From positions 1 through 27,657 of the forward strand of contig JAJYOH010000016.1 in NCBI GenBank assembly GCA_021796315.1: 27,657 bases of DNA, in the 5' to 3' direction. Every line of letters starts with the position of its first letter. Position 1 is the first letter of the stretch. The position numbers were made by a program, and so were the translations under genes. Shown here piece by piece: positions 17,871-25,540 of this stretch. The notes below the pieces were generated by a model, which saw only the letters and a program-made list of their open reading frames with translations, did no database searches and had not been told where the DNA came from. Source of the stretch: Chloroflexota bacterium. GTDB lineage: Bacteria; Chloroflexota; Anaerolineae; Anaerolineales; Villigracilaceae.

Positions 17871-17897
17871 GTTCACTATCCAATAGTCCTCCATAAT

Positions 17898-18692
17898 ATG
17901 AAACAAACTACATCATCATTCCTTGTCCAAACGATCAAAAATACCTACGATGCGATTCGCCGCTTGCCGCAAGTGCCCGACGCGTATCTCCACCCGTGGC
18001 GGCGAAAAAGCCGTATGCGAATGGCTGGGTATTACAACATTCATAAAGGCGAACGTTGTTTCATCATCGGCAATGGTCCAAGCCTGAAACAAACCGATCT
18101 GACCAAGCTCAAAAATGAACACACGTTTGGGATGAATCGCATCTATTTGATGTTCCCTGAATTGGGCTTTACTACAACTTATTTTGCCTCGATCAACGAT
18201 CTGGTCATCGAACAATGTGCGGATGAAATTGCCGCGTTGCCGATTCCAAAGTTTATCGCATGGCGCTCCAATCGTCACTTCCAGCGTTTTCCCGACGATA
18301 TGATTTTTCTTTACACCACATACACCGGTCCAAAATTTGCTTATGATATGACCGGCCGCATCTGGGAAGGCGCGACCGTCACCAATGTCGCACTTCAACT
18401 GGCATTTTACATGGGTTTTGAAAAAGTCATTTTGATCGGCGTGGATCATAACTTTACCGACAAAGGCCAGGCGAATAAAACCGTCGTTTCCACCGGCGAT
18501 GACCCTAATCATTTTTCGGGAAATTATTTTGGTAAAGGTTTTCGCTGGCAACTGCCCGACCTCGACACATCCGAGGTTGGATATAAAAAAGCGCGCGACG
18601 CGTATCAAAAAGCTGGACGCGAAGTGTTGGATGCAACTGTTGGCGGCAAGCTGACCATTTTTCCGAAAGTGGATTACAACTCGCTTTTCTAA
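17898..18692 (+). CDS. DUF115/MptE-like protein, possible sialyltransferase-like glycosyltransferase
   Basis: This 264-aa soluble protein has the DUF115 (6-hydroxymethylpterin pyrophosphokinase MptE-like) signature: GERCFIIGNGPSLKQTDL near residues 51-68, GMNRIYLMF, and VILIGVDHNF. The family includes the catalytic part of Maf glycosyltransferases and resembles GT42 sialyltransferases, which use CMP-activated sugar acids. It lies about 500 bases downstream of the operon headed by a CMP-sugar synthetase, beside a GT2 transferase, so a glycosyltransferase using a CMP-sugar is a reasonable hypothesis. There is no TM segment or signal peptide. The ATG lacks a Shine-Dalgarno. The family call is fairly firm; the donor is inference. 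Confidence 0.75.
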   Translation: MKQTTSSFLVQTIKNTYDAIRRLPQVPDAYLHPWRRKSRMRMAGYYNIHKGERCFIIGNGPSLKQTDLTKLKNEHTFGMNRIYLMFPELGFTTTYFASINDLVIEQCADEIAALPIPKFIAWRSNRHFQRFPDDMIFLYTTYTGPKFAYDMTGRIWEGATVTNVALQLAFYMGFEKVILIGVDHNFTDKGQANKTVVSTGDDPNHFSGNYFGKGFRWQLPDLDTSEVGYKKARDAYQKAGREVLDATVGGKLTIFPKVDYNSLF

Positions 18693-18695
18693 CAG

Positions 18696-18735
18696 GACGC
18701 GGGCGAGATGATCTCTTTAAAAAGCAATCCGCGTC
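18696..18735 (+). repeat. Nested hairpin just upstream of a GT2 gene
   Basis: GACGCGG (18696-18702) pairs perfectly with CCGCGTC (18729-18735). The loop holds a further small palindrome, GAGATGATCTC. The structure fills the space between the DUF115 stop and the GT2 start, ending seven bases before the ATG. It lacks a terminal T run on the plus strand, so a simple terminator is unlikely; a 5' leader structure or mRNA-processing site is possible. Confidence 0.5.
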
Positions 18736-18742
18736 TCATAAA

Positions 18743-19687
18743 ATGACTCTCGTTTCCATCGTTACTCCTTCTTTCAACCAATCTGCCTTTCTCGAGCAGA
18801 CGATGCGTTCGGTTTTGGAACAGGATTATGCCGATATCGAATACGTGGTCGTGGATGGCGGCTCGACCGATTCCAGTTTGGACATCATCAAAAAATATTC
18901 TGATCGTCTCGCATGGTGGACAAGCGAAAAAGATTCGGGTCAGGCGGAGGCGATCAACAAAGGCTTTGCCCGTGCTCGCGGTGAGATCGTTGCTTGGCTA
19001 AACTCTGACGATACCTATTTGCCCGGCGCGGTCAGCGCGGCGGTAAAAGCGTTTGAGAATCATCCAAATGCTGTGATGGTTTATGGCAATATGCTTGCCG
19101 TTGACGAAAATGGGCGGACGATCAATGTTTTGAAATATCGTCCGCTGTCGCTTGAAGATTTGTTATGCTTTCAAATCATCGGCCAGCCCGCGGTTTTTTT
19201 GCGCCGCGCCGCGTTTGAAAAGGTCGGTGGACTCGACACGACGTTTCACTTTATGCTCGATCACCAGCTTTGGATCAAGCTCGCACAGCAAGGCGAGATC
19301 GTCCATGTGGATCAACTGTGGGCGGCGGCACGTTATCATCCGCAAGCCAAGAACCGCGCGCAGGCTCCGGGATTTGCGCGCGAAGCTTTCCGCGTTTTGG
19401 ATTGGGCATTGCAGGAAAAAGCTTTCGCGCCGATCATGACGAAAATTACGCGTCGCGCATGTGCGTCGGCTTATCGTGTTAACGCGCGTTATCTGCTCGA
19501 TGGCGGACAGCCGTGGCCCGCGCTCAAGGCATGGACGCGCGCGTTTGCGCTTCATCCTCCGACCGCGCTAGCGCGGCTGAACTTACTTGTGTCTACTCTG
19601 CTTGATTTGATTGGGTTGAGTCGTATCCGTGATGCCATTCTAAATCGCAGAAGTCAGAGATTGAATAACAAATTTGACTTGAAATGA
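18743..19687 (+). CDS. GT2-family glycosyltransferase
   Basis: This 314-aa GT-A fold enzyme begins with SIVTPSFNQSAFLEQTMRSV and has the nucleotide-binding VVVDGGSTDSS, the DxD-like WLNSDDTYLPGA (metal and sugar-nucleotide binding) and LDHQLWIKLAQQG. Family members transfer a sugar from a nucleotide donor at the cytoplasmic face. There is no TM segment; the C-terminal part is basic and helical, fitting loose membrane association. It is homologous to the GT2 gene at 27493-26696 (shared SEKDxGxAxAxNKGF and AWLNSDD). Donor and acceptor are unknown. It lies downstream of a hairpin and has no evident ribosome site. Confidence 0.92.
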   Translation: MTLVSIVTPSFNQSAFLEQTMRSVLEQDYADIEYVVVDGGSTDSSLDIIKKYSDRLAWWTSEKDSGQAEAINKGFARARGEIVAWLNSDDTYLPGAVSAAVKAFENHPNAVMVYGNMLAVDENGRTINVLKYRPLSLEDLLCFQIIGQPAVFLRRAAFEKVGGLDTTFHFMLDHQLWIKLAQQGEIVHVDQLWAAARYHPQAKNRAQAPGFAREAFRVLDWALQEKAFAPIMTKITRRACASAYRVNARYLLDGGQPWPALKAWTRAFALHPPTALARLNLLVSTLLDLIGLSRIRDAILNRRSQRLNNKFDLK

Positions 19688-19748
19688 TTTGCAGACCAGT
19701 AAATTTCGATCTGTGAATCTGCGAATGAAATAAAGTAAAGGAAGTTCA

Positions 19749-21353
19749 ATGAAATTCATTTGGAAGATCGGCGCGCTCGTTTTGGTTGTCGCATTGGTGG
19801 GATGTTCTTTGGGAACCGGCAACCCGCCCAAAGTCCAGACCGAAGCGCCAACCATCCCGCCAACATTTGCCCCGCTCGCGGATATCACCGTCGTTCCCAA
19901 AACGAGTCGTCCAAATTTTTTATTCATCCTGACCGATGACCTCGACAGCACGATGGGAACCATCCAGTACATGCCACATTTGAAACAATTGATGACGGAT
20001 CAGGGATTAACTCTCGACGATTTTTTGATCAGCACTCCGGTATGTTGTCCATCGCGTTCTTCGATCTTGCGCGGACAATATACGCACAACCATCAGGTTT
20101 ATACCAACGCTGATCCGCTGGGTGGGTTTGGAAAGTTCTATTCACTTCAACACGAAACTTCGACGCTTGCAACCTGGCTCCAAGCAGCCGGCTATCGCAC
20201 CGCGTTGTTTGGAAAATATTTGAATGGCTATCCGTTTCCTTCGGACCGCACTTACATTCCGCCCGGATGGAACGAATGGTATAGCCCGGCCAAGGGCAGC
20301 CCGTATAAGGAATTCAATTACACGTTGAACGAGAATGGGCAACAAATTGATTATGGCAGCAATCCGCAGGATTACATGACGGATGTGCTTTCCAATAAAG
20401 TGGACGATTACCTGCGTCGTTCCGCCTCGGACTCCAAACCGTTTTTCATTTACCTCGCGACGTATGCGCCCCACGAGCCTGCGACTCCGGCCCCGCGCCA
20501 TGCCGATCTTTTTCCAAATCTGGAAGTGCCGCGTACACCGGCTTTCAATGAAGCGGATGTTTCGGATAAGCCACCCAACATTCGAGCTGATCCATTGCTG
20601 ACCGCCGCGGACATTGCCAACATGGACCAGCTTTACCGCGACCGCGTCCGCTCGATGCAGGCGGTGGATGAAATGATTACCCGTTTGATCAACACATTGC
20701 AGCAGACTGGCCAGTTAGACAACACGTACATCATCTTCACATCCGATAATGGTTATCATCTCGGCCAGCATCGTTTGTATTCGGGCAAGGGAAAACCGTA
20801 TGAAGAAGATATTCTCGTCCCGTTCATTGTGCGCGGGCCAGGCATTCCCGCTGGGAAGGATTTGAAAGGTTATCTGGCTGGCAATACCGATATCGCTCCA
20901 ACTCTCGCCGAACTGGCGGGCGTAGTTCCGCCGTCGTTTGTGGATGGCCGCTCGCTCGTCCCGTTGTGGAGCGGCAATCCGCCGCCTGAACAGGATTGGC
21001 GTCAGGGCTACCTGATCGAATATTATGGAGCCGAAGCGAAGACTGGTTCCATGCTTCAATTGGTTGGCATTCAGCCGCCAAATCAGTTGCTCGAACCACT
21101 TGACCCCGAGCAATTAAGACAAACTGCCCCACCGCCAGATTTTTTTGCCTTGCGTACGCCACGATACATGTACGCGGAATACAACGACGGCACGCGTGAA
21201 CTTTATGATTTGAATGCTGATCCGTATGAATTGAACAATTTCGCTTCGACCGCTGACCCGCATTTGCTGGAACAATTGTCGTCGTGGTTGAAAACATTGA
21301 CCACTTGCGCTGCCTCTTCCTGCCGCGCCGCGGAGCAAATCGGGATTCATTAG
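19749..21353 (+). CDS. Lipoprotein sulfatase (formylglycine type)
   Basis: This 534-aa arylsulfatase-type hydrolase has a lipoprotein signal peptide with lipobox LVGC (C19), so it is exported and anchored. Metal-binding D63-D64 (FILTDDLDS) and the sulfatase signature C99-C100-P-S-R (STPVCCPSRSSILRGQ) fit family S1. C99 is expected to be converted to formylglycine by FGE, which is not in this window. Further signatures are GKYLNGY, APHEPATP, and TSDNGYHLGQH with the metal-binding D-N pair and GKGKPYEED. It removes sulfate esters from an unknown substrate outside the membrane. AAAGGAAG precedes the ATG. The gene sits three positions from a sulfotransferase, so remodelling of the same sulfated glycan is attractive, though foraging on external polysaccharide is an alternative. 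Confidence 0.93.
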   Translation: MKFIWKIGALVLVVALVGCSLGTGNPPKVQTEAPTIPPTFAPLADITVVPKTSRPNFLFILTDDLDSTMGTIQYMPHLKQLMTDQGLTLDDFLISTPVCCPSRSSILRGQYTHNHQVYTNADPLGGFGKFYSLQHETSTLATWLQAAGYRTALFGKYLNGYPFPSDRTYIPPGWNEWYSPAKGSPYKEFNYTLNENGQQIDYGSNPQDYMTDVLSNKVDDYLRRSASDSKPFFIYLATYAPHEPATPAPRHADLFPNLEVPRTPAFNEADVSDKPPNIRADPLLTAADIANMDQLYRDRVRSMQAVDEMITRLINTLQQTGQLDNTYIIFTSDNGYHLGQHRLYSGKGKPYEEDILVPFIVRGPGIPAGKDLKGYLAGNTDIAPTLAELAGVVPPSFVDGRSLVPLWSGNPPPEQDWRQGYLIEYYGAEAKTGSMLQLVGIQPPNQLLEPLDPEQLRQTAPPPDFFALRTPRYMYAEYNDGTRELYDLNADPYELNNFASTADPHLLEQLSSWLKTLTTCAASSCRAAEQIGIH

Positions 21354-21360
21354 CAAGTAG

Positions 21361-21369
21361 TGTTAGAAT
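21361..21369 (+). promoter_or_regulatory. Extended -10 promoter element before GT-C gene
   Basis: TGTTAGAAT is an extended -10 (TGn plus TAGAAT at 21364-21369). It lies nine bases before the ATG at 21379, the same spacing as at 12979-12984, which predicts a near-leaderless mRNA. No clear -35 is seen. Confidence 0.4.
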
Positions 21370-21378
21370 TTGCGCCCG

Positions 21379-22941
21379 ATGACTTCTGAAAGAAACACAC
21401 GTTCTTTTTTCGCACCGCGCTGGTTTTTGATTGCCACGCTGGTTGTTTTGTTTGGGCTTGGGCTTGCGATCCGACTTTATGACCTGACCAATCTGCCGCT
21501 GGATTTCCATCCCACGCGGCAACTGCTCAGCGCTCTCAAAGCGCGCGGCATGTATTATCAGACCGCGCCGAACGTTCCCGATTGGCAGCGGCAAATGGCG
21601 TTGCAGCAATGGCGGACGCGCGCCGAGGTCGAGCCGGAAGTGGTCGAACATTTAGTGGCGTTCACATATCAATTTACTGGCGAACAGTTATGGGTGGCGC
21701 GGATTTATTCGTCGTTGTTTTGGATCATCGGTGGGATTTTTCTTTTCTTCCTGATTCGAGATTTGATTTCAACTGATGGTGCGGTCATCGCAACCGCGTA
21801 TTATCTTTTCTTTCCCTATGCGATCATTGCCAGCCGCGCTTTTCAACCTGATCCTTTCATGGTGATGTTGATCATTGCCTTTTGGTGGGCATTTCATTTC
21901 TGGATTACCCCCCACCATCTCCCCCCATTTTCACAGAAAATGGGGGGAGAGAAAGAGGGGGGCTGGCTCTTTGCGGTTCTCGCGGGACTTCTGGGCGGGT
22001 TTGCCATCTTCGTAAAATTCTACGCGGCGTTTTTTGTGATTGGCGCGGCACTTGGCGAAGTGCTAGGACGCTACAAGCTGCGCGACTTGATTCGCAACGC
22101 ACAAGTTTGGTTGATCGTCGTGTTGGGAATCTTGCCCGGCGCGGCATATCTTTTTTATGGAATTGTTCTGAACGGTTTTCTCGGCAAACAATTCAGCGGA
22201 CGGTTTATTCCGAGCCTGTTGTTGAGTCCGATCAATTATGTCAATTGGGCAGACAAGGCAAATATGGCCGCGGGCGGGGTGGCGATCATGCTTGGATTGC
22301 TGGGAATCTTCCTTGTCCGCGAAAGAAGCGTGCGGAGTCTTTTGATCGGGTTGTGGATCGCGTACATTGTGTATGGTCTGTTTTTTGATTACCACATCGC
22401 CACACATGATTATTATCAAGAGCCATTCATCCCGTTGGTCGCTATTTCCCTCGCGCCCGTCGCGGACTGGCTGATATCCCGCCTCGCCGAAATGACGGCC
22501 GCGCGTTGGACGCGTATCGCAGCATCATTTGTTTTGTTGTATGGAGTATTAGCGACCGTCTGGGATGTCCACAGCCAACTAAAGGCTGTGGATTATCGTC
22601 CGCAAGCCGCGATGTGGGTTGAGATCGGTGCGATCTTGAATCACGGCTCCGGCGTCGTCGCGCTGACGCAGGATTATGGCGGACGGCTGGCATATTGGGG
22701 CTGGCAGAACGCAACCATCTGGCCGAACTCCGGCGACATTGATTATCATGATGTGCGCGGTTCATCTTTTAACTTCGGCAAGACATTTAACAATTTGACC
22801 CAAGGCAGGCATTATTTTCTCGTGACCGATTTTGCCGAATTCGACCGCCAGCCGCAACTCAAACAACAACTGGCCGGATATTCTGTTTATCAACAAGGCA
22901 GCGGCTTTGTGATTTACGATTTGACCAAACCATTGCAATGA
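21379..22941 (+). CDS. GT-C (GT39/ArnT-like) membrane glycosyltransferase with in-frame palindromic insert
   Basis: This 520-aa protein has about 10-12 TM segments. The first loop carries LPLDFHPTRQLLSALKARG with D42, the likely catalytic acidic residue; SRAFQPDPFMVML is typical of the PMT_2/GT39 superfamily. Such enzymes move a sugar from a polyprenyl-phosphate donor to lipid, protein or glycan outside the membrane. The ATG at 21379 is preferred over the TTG at 21370 because it places D42 at the same residue number as in the paralogue at 23873. A GC-rich stretch encoding about 18 residues (TPHHLPPFSQKMGGEKEGG, residues 177-195) has no counterpart in the paralogue and lies in a loop. The stop overlaps the sulfotransferase start (ATGA). 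Confidence 0.88.
   Translation: MTSERNTRSFFAPRWFLIATLVVLFGLGLAIRLYDLTNLPLDFHPTRQLLSALKARGMYYQTAPNVPDWQRQMALQQWRTRAEVEPEVVEHLVAFTYQFTGEQLWVARIYSSLFWIIGGIFLFFLIRDLISTDGAVIATAYYLFFPYAIIASRAFQPDPFMVMLIIAFWWAFHFWITPHHLPPFSQKMGGEKEGGWLFAVLAGLLGGFAIFVKFYAAFFVIGAALGEVLGRYKLRDLIRNAQVWLIVVLGILPGAAYLFYGIVLNGFLGKQFSGRFIPSLLLSPINYVNWADKANMAAGGVAIMLGLLGIFLVRERSVRSLLIGLWIAYIVYGLFFDYHIATHDYYQEPFIPLVAISLAPVADWLISRLAEMTAARWTRIAASFVLLYGVLATVWDVHSQLKAVDYRPQAAMWVEIGAILNHGSGVVALTQDYGGRLAYWGWQNATIWPNSGDIDYHDVRGSSFNFGKTFNNLTQGRHYFLVTDFAEFDRQPQLKQQLAGYSVYQQGSGFVIYDLTKPLQ
21908..21962. repeat. In-frame palindromic repeat insertion in GT-C gene
   Basis: The inner stem is a perfect 15-bp inverted repeat (TCTCCCCCCATTTTC at 21918-21932, its complement at 21936-21950) around a 3-base loop ACA. 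An outer pair of C6 (21908-21913) and G6 (21957-21962) extends it. It is within the coding sequence, keeps the frame, and is missing from the paralogous gene at 23873-25402, so it looks inserted. The type resembles palindromic elements known inside genes (for example the RPE of Rickettsia); no homologous copy was noticed elsewhere in the window. Confidence 0.85.
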
Positions 22942-23873
22942 TGAACATGGATCATTCACAGCGCCCGCTGCTTGTCACGGGTGGGCATCGCACCGGGACC
23001 ACATGGGTTGGCAAAATGCTCGCCGCCAATCTGCATACGGCTTATATCAGCGAACCATTGAATGTCCTGCATCGTCCGGGCGTTTTTCGCGCGAAGGTTC
23101 AATATTGGTATACATATCTTCGGGATGAGAATGAAGAGTGCTACCTGAATTCCTTTTATGAATTACTGGCTTTCCGTTATCATCTTTTGGATGAAATCAA
23201 GTCGCTTCGCTCGCGCAAGGATTTTCTTCGCATGGGACGTGACTTCAGCATTTTCATGCGCGGCCGACTCTTACGTCAGCGCGCTTTGCTGAAAGACCCA
23301 TTCGCGGTGTTTTCCCTGCCGTGGTTTGCCGAACGTTTGAATTGTGATATTGTCGTGACGGTTCGCCATCCGGCAGCGTTTGCCAGCAGTCTCAAACGAC
23401 TCAACTGGCCGTTCGAGTTTGCCGATCTTTTGAACCAGCCCTTGTTGATGCGCGATCATCTCGAACCATATCACAAGGATATGCAAACCATCGCGAAGGA
23501 TGACATTATCGGACAAGCTGCTTTGTTGTGGACGATGGTTTACCGCGTCGTTCTTTCGGCCCGCCAGCGGATCCCGTCAATTCAAATTGTCCGCCACGAG
23601 GACCTTTCCCTCGATCCCATCGCGGGGTATCGAAATTTGTACAACGAATTGGGCCTGGACTTCACCCCGCGCGCCGAGCGGGCAATTCTCAACTCCAGCA
23701 GTTCCGAGAATCCTGTCGAGTTATCGCGCAAGAAAGTTCACTCGGTAAAACTTGACAGCCGCGCGAATCTCAATAATTGGAAACGCCGTCTCTCGTCCGA
23801 AGAGATCGAGCGCGTCCGCCGTACGACGGAAGAAGTGTCTGCTGAATTTTATCCCGAACAGGAATGGCATTAA
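22938..23873 (+). CDS. PAPS-dependent sulfotransferase
   Basis: This 311-aa soluble protein has the 5'-phosphosulfate-binding loop GGHRTGTTWVGKML (residues 15-28) and a 3'-phosphate motif VTVRHPAAFASSLKRL. Both are hallmarks of the sulfotransferase superfamily, which transfers sulfate from PAPS to a hydroxyl or amine. A later stretch, RHEDLSLDPIAGYRNLYNELGL, is also family-like. The start overlaps the preceding GT-C stop (ATGA) and its stop overlaps the next GT-C start (TAATG), so three genes are translationally coupled. The acceptor is likely the sugar handled by the flanking GT-C enzymes (inference). In-frame ATGs at 22941 and 22947 are alternative starts. Confidence 0.9.
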   Translation: MMNMDHSQRPLLVTGGHRTGTTWVGKMLAANLHTAYISEPLNVLHRPGVFRAKVQYWYTYLRDENEECYLNSFYELLAFRYHLLDEIKSLRSRKDFLRMGRDFSIFMRGRLLRQRALLKDPFAVFSLPWFAERLNCDIVVTVRHPAAFASSLKRLNWPFEFADLLNQPLLMRDHLEPYHKDMQTIAKDDIIGQAALLWTMVYRVVLSARQRIPSIQIVRHEDLSLDPIAGYRNLYNELGLDFTPRAERAILNSSSSENPVELSRKKVHSVKLDSRANLNNWKRRLSSEEIERVRRTTEEVSAEFYPEQEWH

Positions 23874-25402
23874 TGGAATCAACAGTCTCTGAACGATCTT
23901 TCTTTGGAAAACCAAAATTAGTGGCTGTGCTCGTCGCATTGATCTTGCTCGCGGGCTTCGGCGTGCGGATGATTGACCTCACCGACCTGCCTGTGGACTT
24001 TAATCCAACGCGCCAACTTTTCTCTGCGTTAAAAGCGCGCGGCATGTATTATCAATATGCAGCTAATCTTTCCATTCCCAATTGGCAGAAACAAATTGGG
24101 ATCAAGCTTGGGCAGGAACTACCTCCGATTGAGCCTGACGTGTTTGAAAGACTTGTGGCGGGCACATATATGATCTTTGGGGAACATCTTTGGATCGCTC
24201 GCATTTATTCGTCCATTTTCTGGTTATTGGGCGGGCTGGCTTTGTTTGGACTTGCTCGGCGCATGTCATCAACAAATGGAGCGATCATTGCTTTGCTGTA
24301 TTATGTCTTTCTTTACTTTGCAGTGATTGCCAGTCGTTCGTTCCAGCCCGATCCGCTGATGGTGGCTTTGACAATCGGCGGCTTCTGGGCTTTTTACCAT
24401 TGGTACGAAGCGCATACCTGGAAATGGGTAATCATCACTGGACTTCTAACAGGTTTTGCTATCTTTATAAAAGTGTGGGCAGCGTTTCCGCTCTTCGGCG
24501 CATTCGCCGCACAAATTCTCTTTGACGGGAACTTGAAAAAATCCATCAGAGATCTTCAGACATGGGCGGTCGCGATTTTGTCCGCGTTGCCTGCGGGGAT
24601 TTACCTTTTGTTTGGTTTCTTTATTCAAGGATTTCTCGTCTCACAAACCTCGTTTCGATTCTTTCCGAATCTTTGGCTAAGCGGCTCTTTCTATATTCGT
24701 TGGCTCAACATGGCTGATAACATTGTCGGCTCCGGCGCGCTTCTCCTTGCATTGCTTGGCATTTTCATGGCAAGAGCCAAGGATCGTCCGTTCATGATCG
24801 GCATGTGGATTGGATACATTGCTTACGGACTTGCCCTGCCCTATCACATTACCACTCACAATTATTACCAGCTTCCATTGATCCCGATAGTTGCTTTATC
24901 TCTTGCATTCCCCGCAAGCGCCATCTTTGAAAAGATCGCTGAACTTGGTTCGACTTCTGCATTTGTCCGCTATTCGGTGATCGCGGTCATTTTGTTTGCT
25001 GTGGGACATGCAGTCTGGGACGCGCGCACTTCCCTCCTCGGACAAAATAGCCGGGGCGACGCCCACTTTTGGGCGGCGCTCGGAGACAAGCTTGGACATA
25101 CTTCCTCAGTCGTTTCGTTGACAAGCGACTATGGATACAGTCTTGCTTATTGGGGCTTTCAGGATTCCACGTACTGGCTTGGAAAGGGCGATGTGAACCT
25201 TCGCGATCTGGCGGGAAAAAATGTTCAGCCAGCTTCAAATTTTGATTCTGTAATTGCCGGAAAACAGTACTTTCTTATTACACAGTTCAGCGCATATGAT
25301 AGTGATACAGGATTGAAGAACGCACTCAGCAATTACCCTGTTTATGCTCAAGGTTCCGGTTATATTATTTTTGATTTGCAGCATCCGATAAAGAAGCCTT
25401 GA
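23873..25402 (+). CDS. GT-C (GT39/ArnT-like) membrane glycosyltransferase, second paralogue
   Basis: This 509-aa polytopic protein is paralogous along its whole length to the one at 21379-22941. It shares LPVDFNPTRQLFSALKARG with D42, SRSFQPDPLMVALT, GFAIFIK and the C-terminal SGYIIFDL. Start: the ATG at 23873 overlaps the sulfotransferase stop (TAATG) and gives the same D42 position; an ATG at 23864 would add three residues. The palindromic insert of the other paralogue is absent. Similar lipid-linked sugar transfer is likely, perhaps to a different position or with a different donor. It is the last gene before a 138-bp spacer. Confidence 0.88.
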   Translation: MESTVSERSFFGKPKLVAVLVALILLAGFGVRMIDLTDLPVDFNPTRQLFSALKARGMYYQYAANLSIPNWQKQIGIKLGQELPPIEPDVFERLVAGTYMIFGEHLWIARIYSSIFWLLGGLALFGLARRMSSTNGAIIALLYYVFLYFAVIASRSFQPDPLMVALTIGGFWAFYHWYEAHTWKWVIITGLLTGFAIFIKVWAAFPLFGAFAAQILFDGNLKKSIRDLQTWAVAILSALPAGIYLLFGFFIQGFLVSQTSFRFFPNLWLSGSFYIRWLNMADNIVGSGALLLALLGIFMARAKDRPFMIGMWIGYIAYGLALPYHITTHNYYQLPLIPIVALSLAFPASAIFEKIAELGSTSAFVRYSVIAVILFAVGHAVWDARTSLLGQNSRGDAHFWAALGDKLGHTSSVVSLTSDYGYSLAYWGFQDSTYWLGKGDVNLRDLAGKNVQPASNFDSVIAGKQYFLITQFSAYDSDTGLKNALSNYPVYAQGSGYIIFDLQHPIKKP

Positions 25403-25540
25403 TTTCGGAGCTGCGCTTGTTTTTGTTCGGCAAGGCAAGGGTGTACAATCTTGTTTATACTCTTTGTGCCCTTATAGTAAAGCAGGCTTTTGGCTTTGCC
25501 AGGAAAATATTTTGGATGGTTGGATAGGAGATCGAAGAAA

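Noticed and set aside
17916..18608. Open frame of 230 codons on the minus strand
   Set aside because: It mirrors the DUF115 gene, whose motifs are clear; the antisense product shows no family signature.
19688..19748. Possible inverted repeat TTTGCAGA / TCTGCGAA between GT2 and sulfatase genes
   Set aside because: The arms have a mismatch and a long loop, and no T run follows; not convincing as a terminator.
21361..21378. TTG at 21370 as start of the GT-C gene
   Set aside because: It lies directly after the -10-like element. The ATG at 21379 puts the conserved D42 at the same residue as in the paralogue.
20824..21651. Open frame of 275 codons on the minus strand spanning the sulfatase and GT-C junction
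   Set aside because: It crosses two well-supported plus-strand genes, and its product is rich in R, Q and P with no motif, as expected of a shadow frame.
25490..25540. TTG start for the epimerase
   Set aside because: The ATG at 25541 has a good ribosome site; the extra residues are not part of the Rossmann fold.
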